In this document: one piece after another, positions 46,300 through 57,539 of the stretch
Position numbering within the stretch: position 1 is the stretch's first letter
Layout: every line of letters starts with the position of its first letter
Origin: Saururus chinensis
Lineage: Eukaryota; Streptophyta; Magnoliopsida; Piperales; Saururaceae
Reading direction: 5' to 3'
Assembly (NCBI GenBank): GCA_035235625.1
Contig: CP141143.1
Span: 30,328,592 to 30,392,591 of the forward strand
Length of the DNA: 64,000 nucleotides
Notes under the pieces: model-generated
Told to the model about the DNA's origin: nothing
Database searches by the model: none
What the model saw: the letters and a program-made list of their open reading frames with translations, nothing else
Translations under genes and position numbers: made by a program

Positions 46300-48787
46300 T
46301 GGAGGAAATAAAGAGGAAGAGCGATGAACCAGCATCATCTTGCTAAGTGCTATGTACCTACTAGAAAGGTTGATGTGAATGGAAGGGTAAGCTAGAGAAT
46401 GGTCATGTCAAATCCAAAAAAGGGAAATCACAGAATAGCCAAGGAAAAGGTGATAGTGCATGTTGAAACTATGGCCATAAAGGTCATACAAAGAAATGCT
46501 ACAAAGCCATAAAAATGATGATTAGGGAGGTAAGAATATGGTCAACCTTATTAATGATTATGATGCGGAGTGAATGCTATTGTCTTTAGAATCTCATATT
46601 GAGTCGTGGGTCATTGATTATGGTGCATCTTTTCGTGCCACGTCTTAAAAAAAATTATTTGATGATTATGTTCATGGAAACTATGGGAGTTTACATGGGG
46701 GATGATGATGCATGCAATATAATTGGAAAGGGGAATTTTTAAATTTTGTAAGGCAATGGGACAATATTGTTGTTGAAGGAAGTTAGACAAGTGCCTTGCT
46801 TAACATAAAATTTGTTTCTGTTCGTCAATTCGCTAAGAATGATGTAGTCACTAATATTTTTGTTGGTGATACATAGAAGATGAGAAAAGGTGCTATGATC
46901 TTAGAAAAGGGGAAGAAGTTGGGGATGTTGTATTTGTCCTCTAATTGCCACAACTCTATTTTGGTGGCCTCTTTTGGAGGTAACTCAAGCCTGTAGCATA
47001 GACACCTCGGGCATATGAGTGAAAAAGATATACTTGTTTAGAAAAATAAAGAGGAAACTACATGGCCTAAAAGATATTGATCTTGCTTTCTTTGAAGATT
47101 GTGTCTATGAGAAGTAGAAACAAGTATATTTCACCAAGGTAGTGCAAGAAAGGAAATTAGAATGACTAGAGTTGTTGCATATAGACATATGGGGAACCGC
47201 TCATGTATCTTCACTTGGTGGTGCTATTTATTTTGTTACCTTTATTGATGATGCTACCAAAAAGTTATGGGTCTATTTCATGAAGCATGTTGATGTCTTT
47301 GATACCTTTGTGAAGTGGAAGGCTCATGTGGAGAATGATATAGGTTTAAAACTTAAATATTTGAAATATGACAATGGAAGAGAGTATTGTGGTAGAGAGC
47401 TTCAGTCCTTATGTGACAAGAATGAAATTAGAAGGCTCCTCACTACACCTAGAAAGCTCAAATTGAATGGTGTGGCAAAGCAGATGAATAATACTATCTT
47501 GGAGTGTGCTAGAAGCATATAGATTTATTTGGGTTTGCCAATGTAGTTTTGAGCATATGCAGTTAACACAGCATTGTACTTGATCAATAGGTCGCATCTT
47601 ATTCTTTGGATGGTGGAATTCTAGAAGAGGCATGGACAGGTAAGGAGGTAAAATATGATTACTTATGGGTGCTTGGTTGTGCAACATATGTGCAAGTTAA
47701 GCCAGAGAACAAAGAAAACTTGATGGTAAGTCTTCCAAGTATTACTTCATTGGTTAAGGAGGTGATAGTTATTGTTACAAGCTTAGAACCCTATACAAAG
47801 AAAGGTGATTCATAGTATTGATGTGGTCATCAATGAAATAAATTATACAAAGACAAGCAAGCCCTACAAAAGGGGAAGGACATTGCCAAAGAATTTGTCG
47901 AACTTGAGGAGGTTGATACTAGTGCTACAATCTCTTAAGTTTATATTGATGAGACACAGATTTCATATGAGGACTCTTCTTAGGATAACACTCAAGTTAT
48001 GGCTGAAGAGAACCAGACTTCTACTTCTCATACATTACTTCATACACCCCTTAGATGGACATCCACTAGACAACATAAGCAGAAAACACCTTGGACTCCT
48101 TCTATGAATTATTTATTATTAATAGATAATAGAGAGCCTAAAAGTTTTGAAGAGGCCCTATAGTTTCTTCTTATTTTTCTACATTTCTTAGATATGTTGT
48201 ATGAAGAAAGGAGAGTATGATGTGCAAATTGAAGAGGAACTTGTATGGCTTGAAACAAGTTCCAAGACAGTGATAAAAATTTAACAAATTCATGTTGGCC
48301 TCTATAGATGTCATTTAAATCATTATTGCTATTGCAGAAAGCTCCCCTCCTACTTTATATTACTGTTATATGTTGATGATATGTTAATTGTAGGATCAGA
48401 CATGAAGGAAATTGAGAATCTCAAGAACAACATGTCCAAAGAGTTTGTCCTGAAGGATTTGGGAGCTGCAAAGCAAATCCTAGGCAAGTGCATAACTAGG
48501 GACATGAAACAAAGAAAGTTATAGTTGTCACAACCTAAGTATTTGGAGAATATCTTGCACAAGTATAACATGACTACAACTAAGGTTGTAGGTACTCCAT
48601 TAGCCGAACACTTTGAACTTTCTAAGGATCAAACTCCATCTACTTTAGAGGAGTATAAACACATGTCATATGCGCTCTATGCCTCAGCAATTGGTAGCCT
48701 TATGTATGCTACTACATGCACCAAACCTGACATTGCATATGCAGTGAGAGTAGTGGCAAGATACATGATGAGTGATCTAGGTAAAAA
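46300..48787 (+). pseudogene. Ty1/copia polyprotein of TNT1-94 type (copy 3, 5' part)
   Basis: Gag ends in a zinc knuckle (YGHKGHTKKC, near 46470-46500). The protease stretch near 46605 reads ESWVIDYGASFRATS, with DYG where DSG is normal. The pre-integrase segment includes HRHLGHMSEKDIL near 47000. The integrase core is open at 47172-47522: LLHIDIWGTAHVSSLGGAIY, FVTFIDDATKKLWVYF and EYCGRELQSLCDKNEIRR. Much of the reverse transcriptase is missing after about 48200, but YLLLYVDDMLIVGSDM (near 48355) keeps the YVDD active site. The frame at 48525-48787 continues to the insert. It is broken throughout. Confidence 0.9.
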
Positions 48788-50216
48788 TGAAACGCAACAT
48801 TTTTTTATTACGTCTAAACTGAGGGGTTAGGGGTAATTGTAGATTTTTGGATTAGGGTATTTTAAGGGATGAAATCCCTGTATATGGTTGGAGCTCGAAA
48901 TAAGAGCACAATGAATTGAGTTTTTTGGTCATTTTGAGTCCGATTTTGCCCGTTCGAGAGGCATTCTTAGCTAATTTGATGGTGTTTTATGCAATGGATG
49001 CGTCCATTCCTTGAGTTGGCCACTCTAGAGGAGGAAAAGGTCTAGAGTATGAAGAAGCTTTGCCTGACATCCTCATGCCCAAAGAGAGAGAGAGAAGTGG
49101 CCTGAAGTAAGAGGCTGCTTTGTCATCCGTTATTGGGCCTCAACGAGAGAAGTGGCTTAGAGTAAGGGGAGTTTTTGTCCTCTATCGATAGGCCACAAAG
49201 TGATAGAAATGTCCTCAGATAAGGGGAGGTTCTGTCTGTGCCTATTGGAGCATAGAGAGAAAAGCGCCTCTAGGAAAGGGGAGGTTATGTCTGGAGCTTT
49301 CGAGAGTGTCGAGAAAGAAATGGTTCTGGTAAGGGAAGGTTCTCTTCGGCGCCTACGCACAGAGAGAGAGAGAAAAAAAAAACATCTTGGGGGTAAGGGG
49401 AGGTTCCATCTTCCACCTTTGAGCGAGAAAGAGAGAAACATTCCAAAGCAAGAGGAAGCTTTGTCTGCTCTTCGGACCTAAAGGGGAGGACACTGTGAAG
49501 GAAGGAGTACCTCCGAATGCCACTACGTTTGAAAATATCAGGGAAGTAAACATTTTTAACCTTCTGATTTAATAAGTAATTAAATGAATGTATATGCATC
49601 TTAAGTAGTTATTTTAAGATGCTAATTAATTTATATGCTTTGCTCTTATCCAAGTGTTATGATTTTCTTTGCTCTGATCCAATCTGCTCTTATATGTTCT
49701 GGTATGATCTCATATGATCCAATTTGTTCTAATCTACTTTGCTCTTATTTAATCTAATGTGTTCTGCTTTGGACTGTGATAGAGCTAGATGTTTGATTCC
49801 GCTGATTTATTCACTTCCGTCTGACTCTGATGACTTATGAGATTTCCATCTATTTTTGAATGATTTATTCAGATATAAGTATTATTAAATATATGATTTC
49901 CTTATGCCTAATGCATGTAAAAGCAGTTAGGTAGAACTACGTTCAACTCTGATCGTATTAGAATAACATCGTAGATGGTATCCAATATGTACGTAGGCAA
50001 CCAATGGCACAACAAGATTAGACCGATCCACATTAGTTATAAATATAAGTTTTGTTCTAGTCTACATGTGATGGAGGGCTAAAGCTCTGTAGTACATAGA
50101 GGAACATTACATCTCTCGCACGCATAAGCCGCTCCCAGATAGCTTTGAAAATTATTAACTCCGATCTAGTTTTCCTAACCCCTGGTCCGAGTTGGAGCTT
50201 GGGTCAATGTGTTACA
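48788..50216 (+). mobile_element. 1.43-kb LTR-like insert in copia copy 3
   Basis: It starts TGAAACGCAACA, ends AATGTGTTACA and is flanked by AAAAA on both sides (48783-48787 and 50217-50221). Removing it rejoins the RNase H reading near VKLIMRYLKGTSG. It is related to the minus-strand element at 41863-42890. It has no coding capacity and a purine-rich middle with repeated GAGAGA and AGGGGAGG. The AAAAA duplication is of low complexity, but the TG...CA ends and coding continuity support it. Confidence 0.75.
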
Positions 50217-50221
50217 AAAAA

Positions 50222-50870
50222 AACACTAGGAGGTGGTAAAGTTAATTATGAGGTATCTTAAGGGTACTTCAGGTCTGCTCTCTGTTTTGGTGGGACAAAG
50301 GTAAAATTGCAAGTGTATGTTGACTCAGATCTTGCATGTGATTCTGATAGCAAGAAGAGCACAACATGGTATGCATTTACATTGGTTGGCGGTGTTGTTC
50401 ACTAGCAATCATAGTTGCAGAAGATAGTGACATTGTCTTCCATAGAGGAAGAATATGTTGCCACCATATATGTGGAATATGTTACTGCCATAGAGGCTAG
50501 AAAGGTTATAGTATAGTTGAAGGCATTCTTGAAAGAAATAGGCAAGGAGCAGGGTGAATGCTAGTTATACTTAGATGGCCAAAGTGTCATTTATCTTGGA
50601 AAGAATGCAACATTTCATTTTAGGATGAAATGCATTGACATCAAATATCTCTTCATCAGATCACTTATGGAAGAGAGGCAACTTCAACTTAAGAAGATCC
50701 ATACAAAAGAGAACCCTGTAGACATGTTGACGAAAGTGGTTATCATGGAGAAATTGAGTACCTGCTCAACTTTTATTGGTCTTCACTTATTGAAGACTGA
50801 TATTTCTCACACAAAATCACTTTATTTTGTAAGAGAATGTTTTGAAGACTATTGACTTTAAGTGGGAGGT
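50222..50870 (+). pseudogene. Ty1/copia RNase H (copy 3, 3' part)
   Basis: It continues the element interrupted at 48787. LIMRYLKGTSG is followed, across breaks, by VYVDSDLACDSDSKKSTT, VTLSSIEEEYVA, QSVIYLGKNATFHFRMKCID and KKIHTKENPVDMLTK. It ends near a polypurine stretch AAGTGGGAGG at about 50859-50868. The 3' LTR is not clearly recognisable. Confidence 0.88.
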
Positions 50871-51323
50871 TATTTAGAAGAACCTGTAATCTTCTCCTCT
50901 CCACTGTTCTCTTGATTAAATAGTGAATTTGTGTGTGATAGGTCGAGGTTAGTGTAATGTCACATACCTGGTCCGGACACCTTTGTAAATACCTTTTAAT
51001 GTCTCTCTTTATGCGTTTATATATTTTCCTTTATTTTTATGTAGAACCACTTTGGCTGCCACTCTAGCAATGTGTAAAACATCTCTTATGCTATATAGGG
51101 GGAAGGTAGTGTTTGTGTGGCTAGTTCATGTAATTTGCATGCATTGCTTTGTAAACACGTTGATAGTGAATGCAATCTGTCTTTATACTTATACTCATTT
51201 ATGTCTTTGCAATGTGTCACTCTTCTTCCCCCACCTCTTGCTTTGCAAGACCCTTTACACATGACTAGTATAGAGCCTTGCCAAGCAATAATATTTGTTG
51301 CACTCGAAAGGCTGACTTGCTAG
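50871..51323. other. Possible decayed LTR of copia copy 3; no gene
   Basis: It follows the polypurine tract. No second LTR was found to compare with, so the assignment rests on position only. Confidence 0.3.
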
Positions 51324-52083
51324 GCAAAGAAAAATTCGATATTTTTATTAAAAAAACTCAAATCTTAAAAAATGAACCTATAAACATGTTATACTACTTA
51401 AGACCAAGAGTGGGTTTATTTGTACTTGATTATGAGCTTTCTCTAACACTAACCCAAACCTTGCACTGACAGTTGACAATCGACAATCAAATTTGTTATA
51501 ATAAAAGAGATTTAAAATAACATTATGAGTTATTGTCTCCATAAGTATTTATAATGAACTGTCTTAACAAATTACTTAGATAAAATAAAAATAAAAAATT
51601 TTTAGACATGCGACTATCGATTGTCGGTTGTTGAATGTTGACTATCACGCATTAAGAAAAGATTGTCAATGCTGGAGAAGAAGATTCTCACTACCAGCGT
51701 TGGGGAAGAAGGTGGTCTCCGGCCCCAGGCATTATAATAGTTGACAGTTAGGACATTTGACAGCTGACAACTGATAGTCGAATGTAGAAAAACCAATAGT
51801 CAACAGTTGAAAACTAACAGTCAATAGTCACATGTCTAGAATTTATTTTATTTTTATGTTATCTATGAAGTTTGTTAAGATAGTTCATTGTAAATACTTA
51901 GAGAGACATTTTCACTTATAATGTTATTTTAAATCCCCTTTATTATGACAAATTTAATTATTGACTATTGATTGTTAATAAGTACAAATAAAATATACTC
52001 TTGGTTTTATGTAGTTTAACATGTTTATGAGTTCATTTTTTAAGATTTAAGTTTGTAGATTAAAAAATCAAATTTTTAATTGC
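51324..52083. mobile_element. Foldback MITE with terminal inverted repeats of about 260 bp
   Basis: The left arm (about 51324-51620) and right arm (about 51828-52083) are complementary over most of their length. For example, TTAAAAAATGAACCTATAAA, ACCAAGAGT and GATTTAAAATAACATTAT each recur as complements on the right. The middle (51620-51828) is crowded with TTGACAGTT/AACTGTCAA-like motifs. It has no coding capacity. No target duplication could be found, so the superfamily (MULE-like or other) is open. Confidence 0.82.
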
Positions 52084-52163
52084 TCCACCAACTAGTTTAT
52101 AACCGATCTTGTTAGATTTTGGAATAGAGGAAGAGGAGGCGATTGAGGATGAAAAGGGGAGGA

Positions 52164-52471
52164 GGAGGAGAGGAGAGGAGGAAGAGAGAAAGAAAAAGAC
52201 AAATGAGGTGGCAGAACAGGGGAGGAAGAGAAGGTAACAATGACGGAGAAGATAAAGACGGAATTGGATGAAAATGAGTCGGTGTCAAAGATGACAAAGT
52301 TAGTGGTGGAGGCGGCTTAACATGAGGAGGAAGAGGAGAGATGAAAAAAGAAAAGGAAGAGGTGGCAGAAGAGGGGAGGAAGAGAAGGTAACGGTGGCGG
52401 AGAAGGTGAAGACAAAATTTGATGAAACAGAGTCAGTGACAAAGATGACAAAATTAGTTGTGGAGGCGGCG
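52164..52471 (+). repeat. Purine-rich 154-bp tandem duplication
   Basis: The block containing GAGGTGGCAGAA, GAGGAAGAGAAGGTAAC and AAGATGACAAAATTAGT occurs at about 52164-52317 and again at 52318-52471. In one plus frame both copies encode TKLVVEAA. The second runs on through 52560 as a Glu/Lys-rich frame with one stop. It could be a decayed charged-protein exon or low-complexity DNA. Confidence 0.75.
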
Positions 52472-52561
52472 GAACATATGGCATAGGAGGTAGAACCAAT
52501 GATAGAGATGGTGGAGCTGAAGTCGGAGGTGGTGGAAATGAGAAATAGTAATTTGGTTAAG

Positions 52562-53090
52562 TTAAAAAGAAGAAAATAAAAGAGTATTTTAGATAATATA
52601 AGCCACATATGCAATGGTTTATATGTGCATATGGTCAATTTTATGTATTACTCAAAAGTAAGAAATATTGTGTGTAATAAATTGTATTCAAGGGCAATTT
52701 TGGCACTTCCTCCCCTGGATGAGTGGTATATAACAGAGTAAATGGAGTCCATGTATTTTAGATTTTTAGTGCATTCACAATGCTTTTTGTGTATTAACAA
52801 TTGGATTGCTTCTCTTTTAATTCTCTAGTTGCCCTGTCCTACCCTTAAACTCCTTCAACATCCGCTCCTCCCATCACTATTTTTAGTTTTTCTTTTTCCA
52901 CTGCTCTCCACCCATTTCCTATGGCCCTTCTCCCTGTCTGCCCCATACCCCCTCCTCTCCCGTCCGCCCCGGTTTTCGACACATTAAGTTATTAATGGGA
53001 AGTTCTCTATCAAATAAAATTCTCTGGTTTGTCAAATTGCCTACATTGATGTCTATAGGTAATCAGAGTTGTTCACTAGACGGTGTCATG
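52562..53090. other. No gene seen
   Basis: Mixed AT-rich and pyrimidine-rich non-coding DNA. Confidence 0.4.
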
Positions 53091-53092
53091 TA

Positions 53093-53200
53093 CTCCCTCT
53101 GTCCCATAATAAATATCTCTAAATTGGAAAACTAAAATGAATTGACTTTGTTTCATATTTGGTTTCTGATCGAGATGTTTATTACCGGACGCAGGGAGGA
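53093..53200. mobile_element. Stowaway-type MITE
   Basis: The left end reads CTCCCTCTGTCCCATAATAA after a TA. On the minus strand the right end reads CTCCCTGCGTCCGGTAATAA. Short length, CTCCCTC termini and an adjacent TA are diagnostic of Stowaway (Tc1/mariner-derived) MITEs. Confidence 0.88.
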
Positions 53201-53841
53201 ATATAACACAGGCAGTGGCGAATGAAAAGACTGAACACTTAGCTATATGAACCATCGACATTTCCCGTCATAACTACGATGTAAAGGCGTTTAGAAACAT
53301 GTTCAAAACGTGTGTCAAAACGTATTTACCATTGAATACATACACGTCAGTGAGCACCAGTCTTCACTTAAAAACAAAACATAACTCACGAAAGTGGTGT
53401 TAAGTTATGACCCTTCATAGTAAACCACTCTTGATGACCCATTGTATATGAAACTGATGAGGTGAAGACGTTGCAGTAGTGCATTAAGGTTCACTATGGA
53501 TATAGGTTACAGGAATTAAGTGTGTGGCATTTTGCTTAAGACCACCTTGAAGGGAGGTGGGGGTGAGAGTTCAAATTGTAAACATAGGAACAAGAAAAGT
53601 TGCAAGATATCAATCCAGTTCATTACGTATAGAACTCGGGTTAGTCTTGATTGCCATAGTGGCGTTGCCCATGATGGAGTAAATTTGTGGGTTTAATTAG
53701 CATTGGATGTTTGGAAAAGGGCACAAAGCAGTAGATCGATTGAAAATACCGAACAGGGGGACTCTGCTTGAGCACATTTTCTAAGCAAATAAGCATGTAA
53801 GACTGCTTAGTGTTCTAGCAGGGTTGAATGGGCTGGTAAAC
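53201..53841. other. 3' flank of the DUF247 gene, no other gene
   Basis: No supported coding sequence. It probably includes the 3' untranslated region of the minus-strand gene. Confidence 0.4.
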
Positions 53842-55259
53842 TCATCTGTATTTGTAATACGAGAGAGTTGTGTAGACACTTTGCTCAATGGTGAGGAGTA
53901 GAAGCAGGGACGTCGCGAGGAGTGCGATCAGTGACCATGGGCTTTTGAAGTACGTCTCCCTGAAGTTTGAGCTCCATTCTCGGAAACGCTTCTTCCATTT
54001 GCTGGTCTTGGACCAGTAATAGAGTTCCAGGTCGAGGCGCAGCTGGTAAGAGCTTCTCTTGGGCATCAGATTAATGTCGTGCCGGAGCTTCTGTATGAAC
54101 CCGGTGGCGTCTTGCACTTTCCCAGTCGAAGAGACAAGAATCCCTTTGGACTCCAGCAGCTTGGCATCGTCGGCGCATTGGACAAGGCATGCCATCAAGT
54201 CGATATAGGAACTAATCTCCTGGCCTGAGTCCATGTGCAGCCTCTCGAATGTGGACAGGTTAAGGTAAAGTCTCTCAATTTTGGGAGAAGCATGGAAGAC
54301 AGGGAGGCTGAGGACGCCGTTAAGCTTATTGAAATTGATGCTTCCCAAGTTGTTGCTCTCAGCCTTCTTGAAGGTGACCCCCGCCTTCTTTAGCTGAGTG
54401 GCCGCCAAGATGACGGTTGGGCGAAGAGAGGACTCGTGAAAATGGCGCAGCTGCAACTTCTCTTGCGACCTTCCGGTGATCCTCCTTAACAAGTCAAGAA
54501 AGTGCAGGCTTGGACCCAAGCTCGTCGTCCCCTCATTCTGCTCACAAATAGAGAGCACCAACTTGTTGATGTAAGCAACCTGCAGCATTCAAATACTGCC
54601 ATTCAGATGTGCGGAAGAACATATTTTAGATACTGAAAATAGTATAACAGAGAGAAGAGAGAAAGGAAAATTGTGATTCTGACCGGTTCTTGTGTTGTTC
54701 TCCTCTCCACGGCCAGTAATCTTTCTAAAGCCAGCATAGGCACCTGATTCTCGACAATATACAAGTCTGGCATGACGTTGTAGATGCCAGTGGACACCCC
54801 CTGAACGCTAAAAACGGGATCTTTCGGGGCATACCCAAGAGAGATTTTGGATCTGGCACGCAAGACCTCCAGAATAAAGCAGCCGTCAAGGAGCATGAGC
54901 TCCACGAACCGATCTGCATCCAGCCACTCCTTCTCCAGCTTCTCGTACGAGTCCATCAACTGCTGCGCCACTTGTTTCAGGGACACGATGTAGTCTTCGA
55001 TGTCGGTTTCAGACCTTCGAAGGAAGTGGAAGAGGGCCCTGTACTTGTGTTCTTCCATGGCCAGCAAGTGCGGCTTCCCGTTGTGGTAAGGCCCAAGGGA
55101 GACCAGCTGGGGGGAGTAAGCCTTGTCGTTCAGTAGGGCGGTCTGGAGAGGCACTCTGTAGATTGAGAGCTTCTCCCATCTCTCTGCTTCGATCCAGATG
55201 TTGGTTCCTACGCGCTCCAGTCTCGCTATGTCAATATATACCCTGTCATTCCTCTCCAT
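53842..55259 (-). CDS. DUF247 family protein, two exons, intact
   Basis: Exon 1 is 55259-54684 and exon 2 is 54579-53842, with a 104-bp intron (GTCAGA donor, CTGCAG acceptor, phase 0), giving 437 residues, normal for the family. The start MERNDRVYIDIARLE was chosen as the first in-frame ATG. DUF247 landmarks are clear: KLSIYRVP; YSPQLVSLGPYHNGKPHL; MEEHKYRALFHFLRR; LMLLDGCFILEVLR; and DLYIVENQVPMLALERLL at the end of exon 1. Near the C-terminus SPWSLIALLATSLLLLLTIE is a membrane segment, then a short tail. Biochemical function is unknown. Some grass DUF247 genes are self-incompatibility determinants, but nothing here shows that role. The frame is free of breaks and its codon use is GC-richer than its surroundings. 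Confidence 0.95.
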
Positions 55260-57539
55260 GGCTCCTCCCACGAGAAATGATCTTTGGAGCAGAATCTACT
55301 GTGTCTGTGGTGTTAACGGCTAGCGGGGAGGGCTGCTTCGATTCCTTCGGCTAGGAGGATGCTTCCACACAAAACAGTGTTTGGCCACGGAGGGAAGACG
55401 ACATGATTGGCAGTTTACACAGGTGACTATAAACAGTCCGTCTCTCACCATCTTGTTATCTTCTCGCAGATCATTTGAATTATTTGTCAAAGTATTGGCC
55501 AATGAAAACGAAAACGACAGATCGGAGAAAGAAATCCAGTCATCCGGTTACCTTGACCCGCCCGCTTTCTTCTTGATTTCTTTGATTTAGTCTGCTTTTT
55601 TGACTGCCTAGAGGGAAGGGAACTCCGATGCTCACTGCTTAGCTAAGCGGGTAAAGTTTTTCCCTTCCAGGATTGTTTCTTATTTGATCATGGCAGCCCC
55701 TGCCTTTGACTTTTCTGCTATTTATATGTCTCTCCTGACCTGTGTGCTCCGCCACATTTTTTTATTAAAAAAATAAAAGGAGAAAGAGACTAGAGACCTA
55801 CCATAAACTTAGTTTTTTTTTTGTCTCCCGTCTTACAATGAACGACAGGGCAGAGGCTAGCTTATCTTATGCATCACGTTAGCGTCAATGACGTTGATGC
55901 TAACGTCCTTTATCTTTTATCTTAAATATCAATAGCTTTCAAACATTTCCTACTTTAGGCTCCTTAAAAAGTGGTGAGTAAAAAAAATACTTCCTTTCTC
56001 TAGCTAACTAAAGGCCTATGTATTTTATGCGTGATCTGCATTTTTATACTTATGGATACAACCAATCTTACAATTCAAACAAGAAGCCTCTAATTTCTTT
56101 AACAATGTCTTACTTTCTTTTTAAATTTTAATATTGTTTATTTTTTAAAGCTCTCTTGCTCATAAGTTTACTCCTTTATCTTCTTCTTCTTACCCTATAT
56201 ATCTCTCTCTTATACTCTCCTTTTCTTCTTCCTCGGGTACTAGTAGCAATGTTGGCTATGCCTTCGAAGATGGTATTAGCACCGCATCATCACTAGGCGT
56301 GCTTCCAACCCTAGGTCCATTGGCTACCATAAAGGAAGAGGACAAGAAAAAAGCGGACAAACATCCATGGTTACGGCCAGCTAGATTTGGTCAAAGCCGT
56401 GCTTGCCATGGCTTTGTTGTGACCAGCTAGTGCGTTGTCGAGAAGAAGAAGGAAAAGAAGAAGAAGAATGTGGGTAAAATGAGGATGGAAGAGGTGGAGG
56501 AGGGAGAGGAGAAGGTGGTGATAGGGGAGGGGTGGATTAAGAAGAAGAGACCGGTGCCAACACCAACTCCAAACATTGTGCATTGTGTTATTAATAATTT
56601 CTCTAGGATTGGTCACTGACTAGCTACCATGATCCATCATCTAGTTTGGTGAAGGGAGAAATTTTACACTACCCTCAGAGTGACGTGGAATTCATTCCCA
56701 TTTTTAAGGAGCAGTTGATTCTCATAATCAACGGCACATATTCTAGTACACTTTAGTGCAATTCAAAGTTGCATTAATGTGAACTAACACATTCACCATT
56801 AATTAAGATAGAGGTTTATAACTTTTATAGAAGAAGTGAATCTAATCCATGTTAGCATGTAGTATTTCGATTGAATCACATCATACAAAAATCTAATTTT
56901 GTATCTATTATGGTTTTTTTTCAAAATAGGGCGTACCTGGTTCCATGCCTAGTTGATGAATCTTCTTAGGATATGTTTCTCTCCCTTTGCCCTTTTCCTG
57001 ATGATGATTCTCCTTTAAATGGATCGATCACTATCCGGTCAAAAAAATACGTTGGGCGAAGCAATTACAAAAGTTGAGAACCAATCAAAAATAAGATAAT
57101 TAATCTTGTTATTATCGTCTAATTATCATGTAGGACCACTTATTAACTAATGAAAATTGTTTACATTCTTCCACTTGGTCCAATGATAATTAATCATGAT
57201 AGTATATATAACAAGACAACATAAAGTGTACACAATTATCCATTCAAATTGGTTACATAATTTTATTATTAAACAAATCAATAATATGAGTCATGGCGGT
57301 TCTATATCTTTAAACCACATGGGCCCTTCCATGTACCATAATATTAAAAAATTTGCTCAATATAGTGTTCAAAAGAGGAAATCATAAGAGTCCACATAAT
57401 GTCTCTACAAATTGAGACTAATCATATCATAAAAAATATATTCATTCACATCGATGCACATAATAACTAAGATAGGAAAATCAAAAACCCTTTATTGATA
57501 TCAAAATGTAATAGAGTATCATCATCATAAATAAAGCAT
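55260..57539. other. Upstream region of the DUF247 gene and AT-rich intergenic DNA
   Basis: The first several hundred bases presumably hold the DUF247 promoter. No TATA box could be assigned with confidence. Bases 56220-56600 contain a purine-rich GAAGAAGAAG patch. Bases 56640-57540 may include the decayed 3' LTR of copia copy 4, but no second LTR was found to confirm it. Confidence 0.35.

Noticed and set aside
55163..55590. Plus-strand frames upstream of DUF247
   Set aside because: The first overlaps the complement of DUF247 exon 1; the second has no family resemblance and sits in the presumed promoter.
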